A stretch of DNA of 64,000 nt. Source: Terasakiella magnetica (GTDB lineage Bacteria > Pseudomonadota > Alphaproteobacteria > Rhodospirillales > Magnetospirillaceae). The stretch's first letter is position 1. The number at the start of each line of letters is the position of its first letter. The notes under the pieces were generated by a model. The model was not told where the DNA came from. It searched no databases and saw only the letters and a program-made list of their open reading frames with translations. The stretch spans positions 27,218-91,217 of the forward strand of contig CACVCF010000057.1 in assembly GCA_902729415.1 (NCBI GenBank), given 5' to 3'. This document shows, piece by piece, positions 62,111-64,000 of the stretch. The position numbers and the translations under genes are program-made.

Positions 62111-63885
62111 AGCTCTTCCTCTCCGGGAAACATCTCGGTCTCGTCACTGGCCTCGATCTCGTCGGCCATGGGCAGGGCGGCGGATTCGGGCTCCAGATCC
62201 CTGACAACTTCAATGGTAGCATCAGGAAAAGCCGTCAGTACCGCTTTGACCAGCGGGTCTTCAGCGGCATCCTGACGGCGGCGCAATTCAGCGTTGGCCT
62301 CCTGCTCGGCCAAGGTGGGCTGGGCCGAGTCCGAGGAATTGACCGAAACCGTCCATCGCCGTCCGGTCCATTCCGACAGCATTCGCGCCACTTTGGGGGC
62401 GAGGTCGGGGGCGGCGGCGCTGTGCTGGCGCCATTCGATGCGGCCGGCGGCAAAGGACACTACGTTCACCTGATTGCGCAGTTGCACGGCAATGACGCCT
62501 TCACGGCGTTCAGTGAACAGAGCTGCCACTTCGGCGAAACTGGCGGGCATGGCGGGAAGCGCCACCGGCGCCGCCAGGGGGGCGGGCTGCATCTTCAATG
62601 CGGTGGCGGGGCCGCCCGTGGAACCGCCCCCCACATGCTGGCCTGAAATTGCGGCAGGAGAGGCAGGGGCCATGGAGCCGCCGCCACCGGGACCGCGCGG
62701 CGCGGGCGGCGGGGTGGGATTCGAACGCAGTTGTTCCACCAATTCGGCGGGCGTGGGCATCTCGGCGGCATAGGCCAGGCGCACCACCGCCATTTCGGCG
62801 GCCTGAAGCGGATTGGGGGCGGAGCGGGTCTCGCCCAGGCCCTTCAACAGCATCTGCCAGGCGCGGGTCAGGGCCGCCAGCGACAGGCCGGTGGCCATCT
62901 GGCCACCCCGGACCCGTTCGGTCTCGGAAGCGGCGGAGGAATCGGCGGTATCGGGGGTGACTTTCAGCCGGGTCAGCCAGTGGACCAGCTCCAGCATGTC
63001 TTGCAGCACCACCGCCGGGTCGGCACCTGCGGCGTATTGGGCCTCCATCTGCTCCAGAGCCGAGGCGACCTCGCCCTTCATCACCGCGTCGAGCAGGTCA
63101 AAGACACGGGCGCGGTCGGCAAGGCCCAGCATGTCGCGGACCTGCTCTTCCGAGACGGCCCCGGCGCCATGGCTGATGGCCTGGTCCAGCAGCGACAGGC
63201 CGTCGCGCACCGAGCCGTCGGCGGCCCGGGCGATCAGCCTGAGGGCACCGGGGGCGATCTCGGCATTTTCCTGGACGGCGATGGCGGCGAAATGGGCGGC
63301 CAGCACATCCATCTCGACCCGGCGCAGGTCAAAGCGCTGACAGCGCGACAGCACCGTCACCGGGATCTTGCGGATTTCGGTGGTGGCGAAGACGAATTTG
63401 ACGTGTTCCGGCGGCTCTTCCAGTGTCTTCAGCAGGGCGTTGAACGCCGCCGTCGACAGCATGTGCACTTCGTCGATGATATAGATCTTGAAGCGTGCCG
63501 AGGTGGGGCGGTAGCGCACGCCCTCGATGATCTCGCGGATGTCATTGACGCCGGTACGGCTGGCGGCGTCCATCTCCAGGATATCGACATGACGGTCCTC
63601 GGCGATGGCGCGGCAATGCTCGCACCGGCCGCAAGGGTCAATGGTGGGGCCGCCCTTGCCGTCGATGCCGGTGCAATTCAGCGCGCGGGCGATGATGCGG
63701 GCCGTGGTGGTCTTGCCGACGCCGCGCACGCCGGTCAGAACGAAGGCGTGGGCCAGCCGTCCCGACTGGATGGCGTTGGACAGGGTGCGGACCATGGCTT
63801 CCTGCCCGATCAGACCGGCGAAGTCGGTGGGCCGGTACTTGCGGGCCAGGACGCGATAAGGAGCGGGGGCGGGGATGTCGGTCAT
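62107..63885 (-). CDS. dnaX: DNA polymerase III tau/gamma subunits
   Basis: 592 residues. The AAA+ clamp-loader ATPase covers about 1-360: Walker [11 protein letters not shown] (51-60), zinc finger Cys71, 85, 88 and 91 (CTGIDG...DPCGRCEHC), [11 protein letters not shown]alker B, and the SRC sensor (LSRCQRF). A Pro/Gly-rich linker (about 385-430) leads to a C-terminal domain for polymerase binding. It works with HolA encoded at 22.4 kb. Whether a shorter gamma product is made by frameshifting cannot be told. A diverged copy of the 105-bp repeat family lies about 60 bp upstream. Confidence 0.96.
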   Translation of the reverse strand: MTDIPAPAPYRVLARKYRPTDFAGLIGQEAMVRTLSNAIQSGRLAHAFVLTGVRGVGKTTTARIIARALNCTGIDGKGGPTIDPCGRCEHCRAIAEDRHVDILEMDAASRTGVNDIREIIEGVRYRPTSARFKIYIIDEVHMLSTAAFNALLKTLEEPPEHVKFVFATTEIRKIPVTVLSRCQRFDLRRVEMDVLAAHFAAIAVQENAEIAPGALRLIARAADGSVRDGLSLLDQAISHGAGAVSEEQVRDMLGLADRARVFDLLDAVMKGEVASALEQMEAQYAAGADPAVVLQDMLELVHWLTRLKVTPDTADSSAASETERVRGGQMATGLSLAALTRAWQMLLKGLGETRSAPNPLQAAEMAVVRLAYAAEMPTPAELVEQLRSNPTPPPAPRGPGGGGSMAPASPAAISGQHVGGGSTGGPATALKMQPAPLAAPVALPAMPASFAEVAALFTERREGVIAVQLRNQVNVVSFAAGRIEWRQHSAAAPDLAPKVARMLSEWTGRRWTVSVNSSDSAQPTLAEQEANAELRRRQDAAEDPLVKAVLTAFPDATIEVVRDLEPESAALPMADEIEASDETEMFPGEEEL

Positions 63886-63942
63886 GGCGGCAGAATATAT
63901 CGCGCCACCGCCATTGCAAAGGGCGGAAGCCGAAGGCGTTTT

Positions 63943-64000
63943 GTCAGCGGAGGAGCCAAGGGGCCGGATGGCCCCGCCCGGCGCTTGAGGGACGAGAAAC
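63943..64000. repeat. Single diverged copy of the 105-bp repeat family, cut by the window edge
   Basis: Shares GTCAGCGGAGGAGCCAAGGG, CGCCCGGCG and TTGAGGGACGA with the tandem array. The hairpin is GGGGCC-GGAT-GGCCCC (63960-63975) instead of GGGTCAC-GGAT-GTGACCC: the loop is unchanged and the stem alters on both sides together. The element runs past base 64000. Confidence 0.85.

Noticed and set aside
62107..63885. Programmed frameshift in dnaX
   Set aside because: No convincing slippery heptamer plus stimulatory hairpin was recognised by eye; cannot be claimed.

Overview
The window is GC-rich, densely packed chromosomal DNA from an alphaproteobacterium, most likely a Rhodospirillales member close to Magnetospirillum. 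This rests on gene content and composition: an aerobic B12 pathway, a DUF3576 lipoprotein, a 16-strand-type porin, LptE, a SAM-II-type riboswitch, abundant chemotaxis signalling, and GTG/TTG starts. No taxonomic search was possible. Most of the window is housekeeping chromosome. Exceptions are an AT-rich gene at 12.9-13.7 kb, an acetyltransferase gene of mixed composition at 40.3-41.0 kb, and several repeat elements.

Layout. 1-5.2 kb: B12 synthesis (end of cobP, cobW, cobN), ending in a 33-codon membrane microprotein frame that overlaps the cobN stop. 5.1-8.0 kb: an unknown 535-residue protein with creA, then an FmdE-like protein. 8.1-12.8 kb: a SAM-II riboswitch and metK, trmB (whose first codons contain an intrinsic terminator), xthA, a degenerate response regulator, and ribA. 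12.9-16.1 kb: the AT-rich membrane protein, a double-hairpin repeat, moaA, and a DUF2478-DUF4213/DUF364 fusion. 16.1-22.4 kb: a surface-polysaccharide cluster of four glycosyltransferases and a NodB-type deacetylase, ending in a TPR glycosyltransferase gene broken by an in-frame amber codon. 22.4-27.2 kb (minus strand): DUF3576 lipoprotein, leuS, lptE, holA. 27.6-33.8 kb: porin, radical SAM protein, ThiE-like, YggS-like, YkuD, an Ala/Pro-rich protein, and an MlaC-like protein.

33.9-40.0 kb: a 105-bp tandem array lies in front of an ArsR-methyltransferase fusion, metF and B12-dependent metH. Together with metK and the cob genes, this window holds much of the methionine/SAM cycle and part of its cofactor supply. 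40.0-44.8 kb: tRNA-Leu(CAA), a hexapeptide acetyltransferase, a CNT nucleoside transporter, and a SulP-STAS-cNMP-binding protein. 44.9-53.8 kb (minus strand): an MCP and a four-gene signalling operon (three-receiver hybrid kinase, cheR, receiver-less cheB, receiver-PAS-PAS kinase). 53.9-64 kb: a small membrane protein, asnB with a hairpin-rich leader, an unknown 344-residue protein, a TAXI binding protein, a MarR regulator, an M17 aminopeptidase, a GST, and the recR-ybaB-dnaX recombination/replication operon.

The most unusual non-coding signal is a repeat family. Its tandem 105-bp copies (33.95-34.54 kb) and a diverged single copy at the right edge (63.94 kb onward) share flanking sequence and a GGAT-loop hairpin. 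The hairpin stems differ by paired, compensatory changes.
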